A DNA stretch of 64,000 nt from Monarcha castaneiventris obscurior (taxonomy: Eukaryota > Chordata > Aves > Passeriformes > Monarchidae), in the NCBI GenBank assembly GCA_026261815.1, contig JAMPIT010000493.1, positions 5,907,501-5,971,500 of the forward strand, read 5' to 3'. The notes below the pieces were generated by a model. It did no database searches. It was not told the DNA's origin and saw nothing but the letters and a program-made list of their open reading frames with translations. This document shows positions 25,602-37,600 of this stretch, in pieces. Positions within the stretch are counted from its first letter, which is position 1. The number at the start of each line of letters is the position of its first letter. The translations under genes and the position numbers were made by a program.

Positions 25602-25960
25602 TGGGCAGGTTCAGCATTACAGTCAGTGACAAAGGAGTCAGGAAGGAGATCTGCTTGCATTCCAGCAGGATTTATTCATGTTCACTGTCGAAGGGTGCAG
25701 AGATAAATACGAGAACAATGGCGAACTCAGGGTTTTTCCTGGGACTGGGGGAAAAGCAGGACCAGGGAGCGGGGACCAGTGGGAGAGCTCTGGGGGAGTG
25801 ACCTAAAACGGGACAGGCCATCCCAAAGAGCAATGCACCCCGGATGGAGCCCCTCTGGTCACCCCAACACGATATATGTTCAGCCACTACAGAGAAGTGG
25901 GTGGGCAGGGCAGCTGCTGCTCCAGCTGTTGTAACCAGACTGATGGCTGAATATCTCACA
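25602..25960 (-). mobile_element. Probable ERV LTR
   Basis: Read on the minus strand, a GC-richer block beginning TGTGAGATATTC holds a TATA-like GTATTTATC (about 25,703-25,711), then about 27 bases later a poly-A signal in GAATAAATCC (about 25,670), then about 70 bases to a possible end at CTGCCCA. This is the promoter and polyadenylation layout of a compact LTR. The possible flanks are GGCCAC and GGCACC, matching at four of six positions, so there is no clean target duplication and the ends are provisional. A 95-codon frame spans it and is not considered a gene. Confidence 0.5.
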
Positions 25961-25964
25961 GTGG

Positions 25965-26595
25965 CCTCATTCTCTTTGGATCACAATTTTATGGAGTTAT
26001 CATGAAATGGATGATCTAATTCCCATTCTTTACCTTTTTTTTTTGAGGGATCACTAAAAACAGCAGGATGCACTTGAAATGCTTCACATGCTATTTTGTT
26101 TCATGTGCCTTTTTTCTCAGGCTTCTTAAGCAAGATGAATTGTTGAATATATTTGCATACTGTTGTGCTTCAAATTATTTATTCACGGATTTCTTTTTTT
26201 GTCTGCATACAACTAGTTGGGTGTAGATGCTCATTTTTAATAAGAACGTGACAAGATTCCAATACATTGTTTTCTTCTTTTTTGTTTTTAAAAGAAGTGT
26301 CATCCTCCCCAAGGAATTACAAACTAAGATGAGGCAGATTGAGGGCAAGCATGTGGTTGCAAACAACTTCTGAATAATTTTATTTAAGATGCTCAGTAAT
26401 GACTTTGAAAACTTTGCAGGTAAAACACAAACTTTTTGAGTAAAGCAAAATCCTTCAGATAACAATTCCCTGTGTCTGCATCTTTATTTTGTTTTGTTTC
26501 TTTACCTTTTTTATTGTGTCTGTTGCAAGCAAAGTCTAAAATTATTTTGATATTTTATTTGATGCCTTTTCCTGGTCTTAAAATCAAGAGGCAAA
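25965..26595. other. No recognised gene or repeat
   Basis: AT-rich DNA, including a 96-codon minus-strand frame (26,175-26,465) that is lysine-rich, low in complexity and probably chance. Confidence 0.5.
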
Positions 26596-26599
26596 CACA

Positions 26600-27005
26600 G
26601 TTAGAAGGGAAAAAGGGATTTTACCTTGGTATTTATTTTAAGGATCCTTAGGTGCACTATGTCCAGGTTGAATGCACCTCGATGTACACTGCAGTATTCC
26701 CTCCCCAAAAGATCTGGTATAGGTTTTACAAATTAGCATATCTATCATAAATTCCCCAATGAGAGGCTCCAATGAGCCCCCCCTCCCCAAGGAACCTTCC
26801 CCTGGATGGTTCTAGCTTAGTGTACAAAATGTGTTCTGGAGAGGACCTTGGGGTCTGGGCACCCTGGCACCCTAACTACGAAGCCTCTACAATGTTTCGT
26901 CTCTTAGCTTAACAAACAAGTCCAAGAATGTAGGCAAAAAAGCACTAAGAATATAAAAGTTATAAAAAGGCGTAACAGGGGTATAAAATAAAAGGCAAAA
27001 AATCA
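26600..27005 (-). mobile_element. Possible ERV LTR remnant
   Basis: Read on the minus strand, the block contains CTCATTGGGGAATTTATGAT, then about 100 bases of promoter-like DNA, then a poly-A signal in AAAATAAATACC (plus-strand GGTATTTATTTT, about 26,628-26,639). The overall composition, with a short GGGGAGGG tract and a late AATAAA, resembles avian class II LTRs. Clear TG...CA ends and target duplications were not found. GCACTA occurs at 26,654-26,659 and 26,942-26,947, but the bases between them do not give proper LTR ends. It may also be ordinary host sequence. Confidence 0.4.
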
Positions 27006-27058
27006 TCATGGCATCACATTCAGGCAGAAAATTTTGACAGAATTCCATGTATTTCAGT

Positions 27059-27140
27059 TCACAGAATCACCAGGTTGGACAAGACCTTCAAGATCACTGA
27101 GTCCAGTCCGTTCCCTAATACCACCTCAACTAAATCATGG
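27059..27140 (-). mobile_element. CR1 LINE 3' fragment
   Basis: The plus strand reads TCACAGAATCACCAGGTTGG then ACAAGACCTTCAAGATCACT. Its reverse complement ends ...CTTGTCCAACCTGGTGATTCTGTGA, the usual 3' end of avian CR1 elements. About 80 bp survive, as expected for 5'-truncated CR1 copies. No coding sequence. Confidence 0.85.
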
Positions 27141-27144
27141 TTCT

Positions 27145-27595
27145 CAAACTTAGTTTCTTTTCTTAATTAAATCTCAGCTCTTTTGCAGAGATCTCTCTTG
27201 GTTTTGTGAGAGCAGGGTGGCCTTTGGAAGAAAGACTTGAGAACATGAGATGAGCCCTAGCACAATAATTTTTTTTTTTTCCCCAACCAGCTCTGAAAGA
27301 ATTTGGCAAGAGTGCCTTAAGTCACAGTGGCTGAAGGGTCTCAGTTTACATGCTTTTTCTGCCTGATTTGGAGCAGGGATTTGGATTTTTAATGAGCCAT
27401 TCACAACCAAAATACCTCTGTGCCTCCAGTAGAGCTGTTTCACCTTGGATTATCTAATTAAAATCATCAAGTATAGAGCAAGTTGCTGGCTCAGAGGAAT
27501 ATTCAGTGTTGATCTTGCCCATTACAGGTTGCTGATCTACCACCTTAGACTAGAACATTGCCTATCTTCTATGGAAGAACTGGCTTAAATAAACC
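27145..27595. other. No recognised gene or repeat
   Basis: Sequence between two CR1 tails. An 89-codon minus-strand frame (27,174-27,443) has no recognisable domain. A T-run lies near 27,270. Confidence 0.5.
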
Positions 27596-27779
27596 TTATC
27601 CTGCAGTCTTTGTCCAGGGGCAGTCAGTGGGCTCTTGACTCCATGACAGCAGTGACCACGTGGCTGTTCCACAGCTCTGCCCCAAGGTTTGGGGTTGAAA
27701 GATGTAACAGATCCTTTGACCTCCCTGCCCTGGGAAAAACACAGTTCTCTGGATCTCATTTTATACCACAGACTTCAGC

Positions 27780-27866
27780 ACAGTGTCCTGGTGCTGCTGG
27801 GTTGATGGTTGGATTACATGATCTTGAAGGTCTCTTCCAACCTTGACAATTCTGTGATTCTGTTCC
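27780..27866 (+). mobile_element. CR1 LINE 3' fragment
   Basis: GGGTTGATGGTTGGATTACA leads to TGAAGGTCTCTTCCAACCTT and ends with ATTCTGTGATTCTGT, the two-unit terminal repeat diagnostic of CR1 3' ends. Sequence from about 27,600 to 27,780 is GC-richer and may be more of the same copy, but I could not recognise it. The element is 5'-truncated and carries no open reading frame of its own. Confidence 0.85.
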
Positions 27867-27869
27867 TAA

Positions 27870-30800
27870 ACTGGCCAATCTTTGGCTAAAGTCTTCCTGC
27901 AAAGCCATGTGTGTCTACTGGTTCCAGGGGTAGCTCTCACATTATGGAGGGTGATGAAATATTCTGGTTTTTAGTGTTGACTTCCCAGTCCTAAAGCAGG
28001 GAACATTTTTTTCCTCTCAGCACATCCTGCTCCTCTCCTAGACGTGGAGTGGAGCAGTTGAGTAAAAGCAATATCCATAATTCATTTCATTGCTTCAAAG
28101 AACCAGACATGATCACAGCAGAATCAAAAAATGAATGCTAAAACACAGGCAAAAGGGTGAAATATATTACACTGATGACGTTATGGCAACATAATGAAGA
28201 AACTGAAAGGTGCAAAATGAGATCTTATATTTTCCTTAAGTTTAGTAAACCCACTCTTTTCAGCTTTATGGATGTGATGAACATTAGTAAGATTGATTAA
28301 AAAAGGCTGTAGAATGTTAAAATTATACCATGTTGCTCCCAGCTTCAGTATTATTCATGCTTACAATGGGCCATTACCCATACACCGTTCTTTACTGAGG
28401 AAAATAATAAATTAATTGCTTTCTTCTGTCTGTTTTTACCTTGTGTAAAGCTTGTCAACAGTTTCTCTGTAAAGATTGCTGCAATGGCCATTTGCATAGC
28501 AAAATCTCATTCTTCAGCTTGGCAGAGATTTTGCCACAAGCCTGGTTTGCTCTGAGCAATTGGCTCTGCTCACTCACAGTGCACAACTTGGTGCTGTTTT
28601 CTGGGAGCTATGAACAAGGGACAGAGTTCTTGGAGGTGGCAATGGCTTTGGAGGGACAAGGGCAGTGGATCAGTTGTGTTTCAGCTGAAGTTTCTAGCAG
28701 CCTTGCTGTTACCACCATAACCAAACCCCAAATCAGAGCCTGTGGCTGCCATAGGTCATGTGCCTCTTTGGTGTTTTGTAGGATATGTGATTATTTAAGC
28801 CTTAAATTCCTATTTATGAGCTGCAAAAATCTTCCACAGAGAGTGGTTTCCCCTTGACTCGACTGCATACCAAGAAAAAAGAAATCTGATTTACTACGAA
28901 CACATTTGTTCATCCAGGAGACAAGGAGAAAGACCAGGGATGGTACAAGGTTGATTTGAAGTGAAGCTGAGAAGGAATGGCCAGGCTGTGTTTGTGTTTA
29001 ACTGAACAGAAGGGTTGTACTTCTGGGAGGGGAAAATTCACATGGGGGAAATGTAAGGCAATAAAAAAAGAAATTTAATCTTTCATCAGTTCCTCTGTAG
29101 AGCTGACAAAGTTTGAGTAATTAAACTGTTTACCTATACTTTGTGTGCCTGGTGTTACAGCTGGATGCTGTCACCCTCGCTTTCCCCCACTGTATAATTT
29201 ACTGCATTAGCAAGTTGCTGAGCCTTCACCTGCCTGCAAACACATCACCCTTGGAATGGGGAAAGGGGTTTGCACTCAGGGTACAGGTGCTTTACAAATC
29301 CACTGAGGGAGCAGGATCATTTTGATTCATGTTTATATTTTTAATTTTTTTTTCTGAATTGTGCCTTTTCTGTGAAGGAATATTTGTGCAACTGCAGTTC
29401 TGTAGGGAAGCCAGCCAAGCTGTTTTTTTTGAAATCTCCTCATGCTACTGAGAGTCTCCTAATAGTAAAGATAGTTTATAAACAAGAGGACCATATGTGG
29501 CATTTTCATCATGTAAATGCTCCATAATTTCCTAAGGCTGATTTGGAAAATATCCTTCCTGGATAGGATGCTGTGTGCACTTCTTTTCAGTGCTTTTTTT
29601 TGTTCCTCATAGGAAAGCCAGCCATACCCCAGCTGACAAGAGCAGTAGCAGAAGCAACCAGGCAGGACTTTACCATGTTCCTCTCAGTTTGCCTGACTAT
29701 TTCCTTAATATTTTTCACTTCATATCACCTGCTCTTTCTTCAGTTCCATTTCACTTAGTCGTTTCTTAGGTGTTTTTGTTTTGTTTTTTTCCCATTCCTT
29801 TACCTGATCTTTACTAATTTCTCTCATGACCTGAGGAAATGACCTGATGTTTGTTTGAATCAGTTCATGTAGTGTATTTTTCCCTCTTTGCCAGATGTTT
29901 TCAGGGCAAAAATACTTCCCTACCCCCTATACACAGCACAATGGCATCTAAATATAACTCTAATAAGGTTCATTAACAATGTTTATTTCTATCATTGACT
30001 TCATCCAAAATAAGTGGAGTGGTCAATTTGGCTTGAAAAATCGAATAAATTCCATCAATGTTACCATTTTCCAAGGTAAAATAACCCTTATTGCTCTGAA
30101 AATGCAGACATTAATTTCAAGTTCTTTTCAAAGGAGTCCTCTGCTTTCAGAAGAAGAAAAGCCCTTTTGAAAATATCTGTCTGAGAGTTGAACCCTGATT
30201 CTCCTTTCCTTTTTCTCCAGTAGAAACTGGAGCACTCTCTTAGCATGGCCTTTGAAACTTTGGCTTTTCTGATAGTGTTTTAATGGCTTTCACAGAAGTT
30301 ATACATAGAAGCAGATATTAAATCTACCCTGCCACACTCACTTGCTTTCATCTTCTCCTGATGCTTTGTGGGAAATAGTGCCAAAATTTGCCAGTGAAAT
30401 TAAACTTTCAGAAGGAGGCATAAAAAATGAGATTTCTTAGCACTGAAACCAGACTTGTGAATATCTATGGCATCTTCATGAGTGGAAGAGCATCTAGAAA
30501 GTGAGCAAGGGTGATGCAAGATGGACGGATGCAATTAGTGGTGCTGGGCATAATATGAAATGTCTTAAAGAGCTGTGAACCTTTACTGTGTGGTAAATTC
30601 CTTGAATAATCCTGGAGGAACAGTGATGAGATGCTGCACCAGCATCTGCTCCAGGCTAAGGAAACAGAGGGTAAAAAAGCACAAAGAGTTTATGCACAAC
30701 CTGAAAACCAAACCCAAAGAACCTGTTGAGTTCACAGTGAATGTTGTGGGCAAAGGCAAAACCGAGCCACTCAAATCCCTTTTTATCTCGGGGGGATGAG

Positions 30801-31985
30801 GCACTTGGTGCTTTTCAGGGATCTCCTGCAGGGAAGCTGTTCCCAGAAGGATCCATGATGGGATTTCACCTTTGAGAAATGCCATATCAGCAGCTCATAG
30901 GAGCCCTACAATGCCTGATGTGTGAACTGGAAGTTGCTGGTGCTGTTGATTGACATTGAAATGGTATTTTTTTTTGGTTGTTCTTTAGCAATAAATTTAT
31001 ACTACATAATATGGGAAATTCGAGTTATTTTCTGTTAAAAACTCACATGCTTTTTTCATGCAGAGGCAGACTTGATTTCAGTGCTTTTTTACCAAACTCA
31101 AAGTATTTTTTGGTTTGTTTCTACATAACTGTTTGTGTTATTCTACATTATTTCTTCCTACTTAAAGTCTTACTGAAAACAATTCAATTTTTCATTTCAA
31201 CAGATATGTAGTGCAAGAAACAAAAATAAAAGGAAGTTCACATGGAGTAAACTGTACATTTTTTAAAAACTAAATATACTTTTAAATTGCTCTTGATGAA
31301 ACACAAGCAAAACCCACCAAACACAGTGTCTGAAGCTTGAAGTTGAAGCTGTTCTTATTGTTAAGTTAAAAAAAATGACTTATAGAAGTTGTGAGAAGAT
31401 CTGTCTTTTCAACAAGATCCAGTTTTAAGCTGACTGTGATTGAACATGGGTTGATTTCATTCCTCATATTTTCAGGGTGAGAAGTCAATGATAGATGTAG
31501 TTCTTAAACAGCATTATGTAGTAACATTATACAGAAGACACTAAATAAGGTAAAATGGTTCTGGTAGGGCTTGTGCAGGCACATGAAAGGGAGTAATTCT
31601 GGGGAAACCTAAGTCTTTATGAATACTTATTTAGATTTATTGCATCTACAAAACACATTACCACTCTGAAAAACACCATACCTATAAAAGCAGATGAGCA
31701 AACATCACCTGTGTACAAAGGTACTTAAGGATGCTGTGGGCCACTTTGCACTCACTTGAAAGAGAGGAAATATGAGCAAACAATTATATGTCTTTTTCCT
31801 GCTGCTGTGATTCTGACACTCGTTTGTTTCTGCCTCAGGAAAGGCTTTTATTCCTTCCCAGGCACAGTAACAATTTTCATCCACGCTTCCGTAGCTTATC
31901 TTCAGGACAGTAACCCTGTTGCAGCAGGTTTGGGTTTGGCTTTTTTAATACTTTGGGGCAGGTATTTTACCTTTACATTGATGAA
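27870..31985. other. No recognised gene or repeat
   Basis: AT-rich DNA. A 138-codon plus-strand frame (28,441-28,857) and frames of 74 and 100 codons near 30,580-30,885 have no domain I can name. No splice-bounded exon could be supported. Confidence 0.5.
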
Positions 31986-31987
31986 GA

Positions 31988-32015
31988 TGTTGAACAGCCA
32001 GGGTGCTGTTCAACA
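31988..32015. repeat. Perfect 11-bp inverted repeat (hairpin)
   Basis: TGTTGAACAGC, a 6-base spacer CAGGGT, then GCTGTTCAACA. The arms pair without a mismatch. There is no T-run after it and no sign of a function; it may be chance. Confidence 0.8.
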
Positions 32016-32019
32016 GCGG

Positions 32020-33990
32020 ATCTGAGCAAAAGCTCAAAAGTTCAATTATTCCACCTCCCTTAACAGAGATGATCAAAGTAGTGGATGGGGAACATGAGGA
32101 GAAGGGAGTGCACCAGGCTGAGGAGGACATGAATGAGTGCAAACAGAAGCACCAGAAAATTACCTTTTCTTCCTTCCGTCTGTGCAGAGGGTAGGGCACA
32201 TGGGGGTTGGAAATCTGCTTGTTTGTAATCTCTGTGTTGTGGGAAGAAGCTCTGACCAGTCACACTGGCATGGTCCTGGAACCAGGGGGACTGACCTGGG
32301 CTCTCTTATGCCATGTAAATCTGAAACCTTCTGTATTGGGCCCAAAAAGGGAAGGAGAATCCTGGCTTTTGAGTTTGGTTTGTAAACAGTGCTGGTGTCA
32401 CAGGGAAATATAATCCCCTAAACTGAGCCCTGTTTCCAGTTGTCTCAGTGGGGGCTGCCCATGCCTTGGTCCAGTTGGACAGAACTATGAACAGTCTCTG
32501 TTCCATATTCGTGTCAGGGGAAAAGCTGAGCCACTGACATTCCATGGCCGTTCCCATCTGCTCCTGGGTTTTATGGACCAAGAAGACCCCTGTCATCATC
32601 TTGCCTGACCTCCCGCCTAACACAGGCCATAGATCTCATGCTGGAATTTTTGGAATCAGTCTGTAACTTCCAACTTTCATAGTTTCTGCAAGACCTACTG
32701 CCAGACTTTGGCTACAATCCCTTACAGATGAAGGATAAACCTCTTATTTGCAAGGCAGCTCTCGAAAACCTTTCAAAAACACACTACATGTGCAATTCTT
32801 GCTAGAAAAACCAACCCAACCCCCCAAAACCTCCCAAATCCAATCAAATATTTTATTGTTGTTAGATGGCAGCTCCATTTGTGTAGATTCTTTTAGTTCT
32901 GGTAACACCTAAGCTTTGTTTATTCCTCTTTGTGATGAACAACTCTAGAAACTGTTTGGTAAATATTGCAGAACCTTGGCATTTCTGGTTTTCAGCAGTC
33001 TTACTTTCTCAATAGTGTGTTTTTGGTGTTCTTTGTTTTGTTTCAGATTACACTTTCATTCTGCACATCTGAAGTGGTTTTGTATCTGTTTTGTAGGTGG
33101 CAGCTATTTAATTCAGGAAGAGAGTGACTTCATCTGACAGCTTGGGAGTTGTACAGCTCAGCCAGTTACTACTTATTTCTATAACAGCCAATTGCTTTTT
33201 TTTTTTTTTGTAATAGCACTGTTATATAGGCATTAAGAACTCCTGCTTTCTGTAAGGGCTTTAGAATTTAAATTACATGTAACTTATTCTTACCTTATCA
33301 TGAAAAACATTACCTTCTTTCCTTTACTCCAAACGGTATTCTAATACATAAATCTCAAATTTCTCTTATCAAATACTGAAGTGTTTTAGATCTTTCATAC
33401 TCTGACCTCCCCAAAAAACATCCCCTATAGATCCAGTGTGCTCTCTACCATTCAGATGGGTACCAGATTTTAGAGAAACTTAGAAGCATTCTCTTTTATT
33501 CCCTTGTATAAATTATGATCCATGAATATCTCAGCATGAGGAAAATAGGCGAGCCTATCTTTAAAGAGGGAATGCAGGCTGGAACTGGAATGAATAATAA
33601 AAGGTTTTACTGCCTAATGAACATCTGATCTTTTAGAAAAATATTTCTGAGGCAGGAGCATGAAGTTCAAGCCTTGGAATGGTTTGTGAACTGAATATAA
33701 AAAAAGTATGGACTAAGTTAATCAAGGCACTTCATTGAGTTATTGTCCTTTTGCATTTAGAAAAAAAAAAAACAAACCATAAAAACATTCTGTAATTCTG
33801 AAGTCTATGTGAAGAAATCAGTTATAAAATGTCAAAACATGACTTTTCAGCAACTTAACGGTTTTCTGTTTGCTTTTTTTTTTCTGACAGAAGAGAAAGT
33901 TCACCCGAACAACAAGAAAGTAGATTTTAAACATGGCGTAACTTTCCACAAAAATGATTAGCAAATCAATATTTATTAAGAATTACTTAA
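32020..33990. other. No recognised gene or repeat
   Basis: AT-rich DNA. A 105-codon minus-strand frame (32,306-32,623) is not recognised. Homopolymer T and A runs lie at about 33,197-33,210 and 33,761-33,771. Confidence 0.5.
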
Positions 33991-33998
33991 AAATTAAT

Positions 33999-34594
33999 TA
34001 GCAGCTCTAGGGTGTTGGGGTCACTGGGCCAGCCGGTCAGCCAGGGAAAATGGCTAACACCGACTCTGGAAAGCCTAGGCCTCTGACAATGGATCTTCTG
34101 ACCTCGAAAGGAAAAGCCTCTCCCACAAGTCCTCGCGGCTGAAATGTAATCTAACCCCCAGCCCCTGTGAATGTAAAACCACCTCTGCCAGCAGCCTGTG
34201 GCTGCTCCCTGCCCTGGCCCTCTCCCTGCCCCTTCCTCTGTCCATTGTTCCCTGGCCCTGCCTCGGTACCGCCCCTGTGCCCTCAGATCCCTCTGTAAAA
34301 GCAGCCCGGCCACAAGGCCTAGGTCTCTGAGCTTCCCCACATGTGTGGATGAAATAAACCAGCTCCATGGAATTCCTGGGTGGCGTTGGGCCCTCCTTGG
34401 CTCCTTGTCTCTGGTAATTTGAGCTATTCCAGCCTAAGGTGCGGGGTCGAACACCACCAGCGCTTCCAGAGCACAGGGCAAACGAGGGGCTGCAACAGCT
34501 GAGGCTGTACCCGAGGTGCTTCTCTCACGTGGCACTTTGGGGAACAAGTGGCCACCTCTGTGAACCCTGGAGCCCTCACAAACTTTTAAATTTT
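33999..34594 (+). mobile_element. GC-rich LTR-like block
   Basis: A sharply GC-richer block in AT-rich surroundings contains a TATA-like CTGTAAAAG (34,292-34,300), a poly-A signal AATAAA (34,353-34,358) and, near its left side, TGTTGGGGTCACTGG (from 34,013). This order suits a retroviral LTR on the plus strand. Clear TG...CA ends were not found. The octamer AAATTAAT at 33,991-33,998 and 34,595-34,602 brackets the block, but it is low in complexity and may be coincidence. The 97- and 117-codon minus-strand frames within it are read as by-products of GC-rich sequence. A CpG-island promoter of a host gene is the main alternative. Confidence 0.5.
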
Positions 34595-34604
34595 AAATTA
34601 ATAC

Positions 34605-37600
34605 TAGTGGAGATGTTTTGGAAAATAACTCAGACAAGACCACTGAGCATTAACTAAGAATGTGCTGTCTGGCCTCTCCGTTGGCAGTCAGAAAGGTACC
34701 TGTGTACCTTATTCTTGGACATTTTTGATCTGTTTTGATATTGCCTGCTAGAATTCATGTGCAGTCCTTCCTCTAACCAAATAATTTATGTAGTCAGCCA
34801 CTTAAATACTGTAAAATAAATACCAGATGGTATCTTTACAGAATCAATGTAATAGTGCATAGGGGAATTGCTTCAGCCAGAAAGAATTTCTCTTGAAAAG
34901 TGAGCATTGCTAGAGGAGTTTCTGATGCCTTTTTTCCTGCATGGTGCTCAGTTTAGCATAGGAATCAGCTCATCAAATCGTTGAGCAAGGCAGGGGCTTA
35001 TGTGCTCTCCTCATTCTTGTCTTCCTTCATCCTCTGGTAGAGAAGCAAAAAGGAATTTTTGGGTTTCCCAGGAGTGTTGCAGCTGATGCCAATGCAACAA
35101 GCCTTGTTATTAGGGCTAATTCTCCCTCTGCCTCTCTCACATGCACAGGGAAATCACAATAACCTGACGTGAAATGTTTAAAACATCCACTCTCTGCTAT
35201 GCAGTTATTGATTTTTACACAGCATTCCTACCATGCATTTCAGTCATGCTTCAATATTTTACCGACACAAAGGTAATGTGTGTCTGAAAAGCTTGAAGGC
35301 TATAAATTTTATGTTAATTGACAATATAACATCTGAATTTAGAAATACCTGGCATGAACAAAATGTAAAACAGGATGATTACGTGTGATTAAATAGTTGA
35401 CTTTTATATTGTATATTAGTCATGCCATCATCCAATTAAAAGGATAAAGGAAACAATAGTGATTCTTAATTTTTAAACCAGTGTGGGCTGCATTAAGGGG
35501 ATTATGGAGCTTTATGAAGTAGTTTGCATAATGTAATGCTCAAGAATGGAATCTGAGTTAAAGCTGAGCTGCACATGGTAAATTAGGCAACTTTTACTTT
35601 CTCCCTGACGTAACTCCAGAATATAAATTCTGCCTGTGAAATTTTATGGAAGTGTCTCCAGATTAGGAAGAGATTTGCAGAACAAGGTTGCAATTTGTGC
35701 TCTTTTTTCAAGAATTCTCTTCTGGCCTGACTTGGGCATGTGAGTACTGAGGCCAGGATGGCTGGCTGTGGGTTTTGTGCTCTGCTAAAGCAGACTTTAC
35801 TTTTTCTTCAACAAAGACTGATTTAAATAATTGTGGATGCTCTGTGCCAGTAGCTGCCATTATATTTTATCCACTGAAGCCTGCTCTGTGCACTGTCTTG
35901 CTTATTACCATTAGTGAGCCTTGTTCACCTAATTAACCCAATGATACTCTTCATTTCACCTGATTAACTGCAAATGGGTGAGAATATAGTAATGTGGCCT
36001 CTGATACCATTGGCAAAGGTCAAAGGCACTGAATGAGGCTTGTTTGCCTTTGTGGCCCAAAAGCACAAGGGCACAAGGCAGAGAAATCTGAAGCACCGTG
36101 GGAAAGGTGTTTCATTGCCCCCATCTCATTTAAAACTGGCAATGGTTAATTCAGCATCTTCAATTTAGTTCTGTTCTTCCCCAAAATATTAATCTTGTCA
36201 AAGGCAAAATGTTTTATATGTTACATAAAATAGCTGCACATCTGTTGTTCTTAATAATGTTTGCACTTTCCGGACTCCTTTGAAAAAATAATTTTATAAT
36301 CCAACATTTTATGCATTCTTATTATTCTGTAATTCTTTCTGAGTTTGTTTGAATTGACTGACAGTTTTGTTCTGAAAATCCCTGATCTTCATATTTTGTC
36401 ACAGGGATTATGAGTGAAACTGGTGAAAAATAGATTTATGCTGGTGTGTTAATGACCTAAACTAGAAGATCCACTGCTCAGTCATGTCACAAGAGAGAAA
36501 CAAGCCTCTTTTTTTTTTTTTTTACCCAGAAACCCTTTAATGCAACAAGAGATTTATAACTTAGCTGCTCTAAATTCCTCTCTCAGAGTTGCAGTGGTTT
36601 AATGCAAAGATAGTCACTCTAGGGCTACCTGGTGGTAGGAATGTCTGAATTAGTGCTCTTGGAAGGGGATGATTTAAATGGTTTCCTGAAATTGAAAAGG
36701 AGACTTTTGCAAAGGAGTCCTAATGATATGTAAAAGTAATTGAAATGTGAAGCTATTTTTCCTGATTTTCTATTGCATTTGACAACCACTTTCCTCCTTC
36801 ATTATTATGTGTGAATATAAGGAAGAAAAGAAGAGACTGGGGTACAGTCTGCATGAATTCTGTCTGAAGCTGAGGCTGCAAAGACAGTGTGAAATATCAG
36901 TACTGTGAAAAAGATAAAAGCTGTCTCAGCTTATCTCTATAAACAGGTGCTAAAATAGACAATGCCATTTTCCCAGGAAGCTCTGTTGGATGGCTGGGGG
37001 TATTTTACAGACCCCTGGCTTGCAGGGCAGAGGTACCACCTGCTCTGAACATCCCATGGGCTCACCAGGAGTTGGTTGCTGTAGTTTGGAGGTGGCAAAG
37101 GGCAGGGACACAAGGATCAGTGTCCCGTGTGGGTTGTCCACAGCTCAGACCGAAAATGTTTTAAGTAGCCACAATGCTTTCAAGCATGTAAGTGAAAGAT
37201 TCCCTGTTATGGGGGAGAAATTTGACATGCCTGAGTGTGACCCGCAATGGCTGTGTAAAGCAGGGGAGGGATTAATTGCATTCAGAAAATAAAAAGCATT
37301 GCCTGAATATGGTAAGAGCCATGTTAGAGGAAGAAATTTGCAGAACAGGCTATGCATAAATTTGGTGCACACAGAACTTGAGTCATCTTTCCTGGTGTTG
37401 TTGAAGGGAGTTGTTTCTGAGCCTTTTATTTACTTTGTCTCCCTCAGCAGACCTGGGAATTCTTTATATTTAAGGACTTATCTTCTACTTTATTATTTCT
37501 GTATTTTGTAATAAAATGTGGCTTTAGACACTGTGAACTTTCACTGTCTATTTAAAGGAAAGAATGATGGGGTGTATAGTCCACTCCAGAATTTTATGTG

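Noticed and set aside
26654..26947. GCACTA direct repeats as a target duplication for the 26.6-27.0 kb block
   Set aside because: The bases next to the right-hand copy do not form an LTR end, and a 6-base match in this range is not rare enough.
28441..28857. 138-codon cysteine-containing frame on the plus strand
   Set aside because: The cysteine spacing does not follow a zinc-finger or disulfide pattern that I can name.
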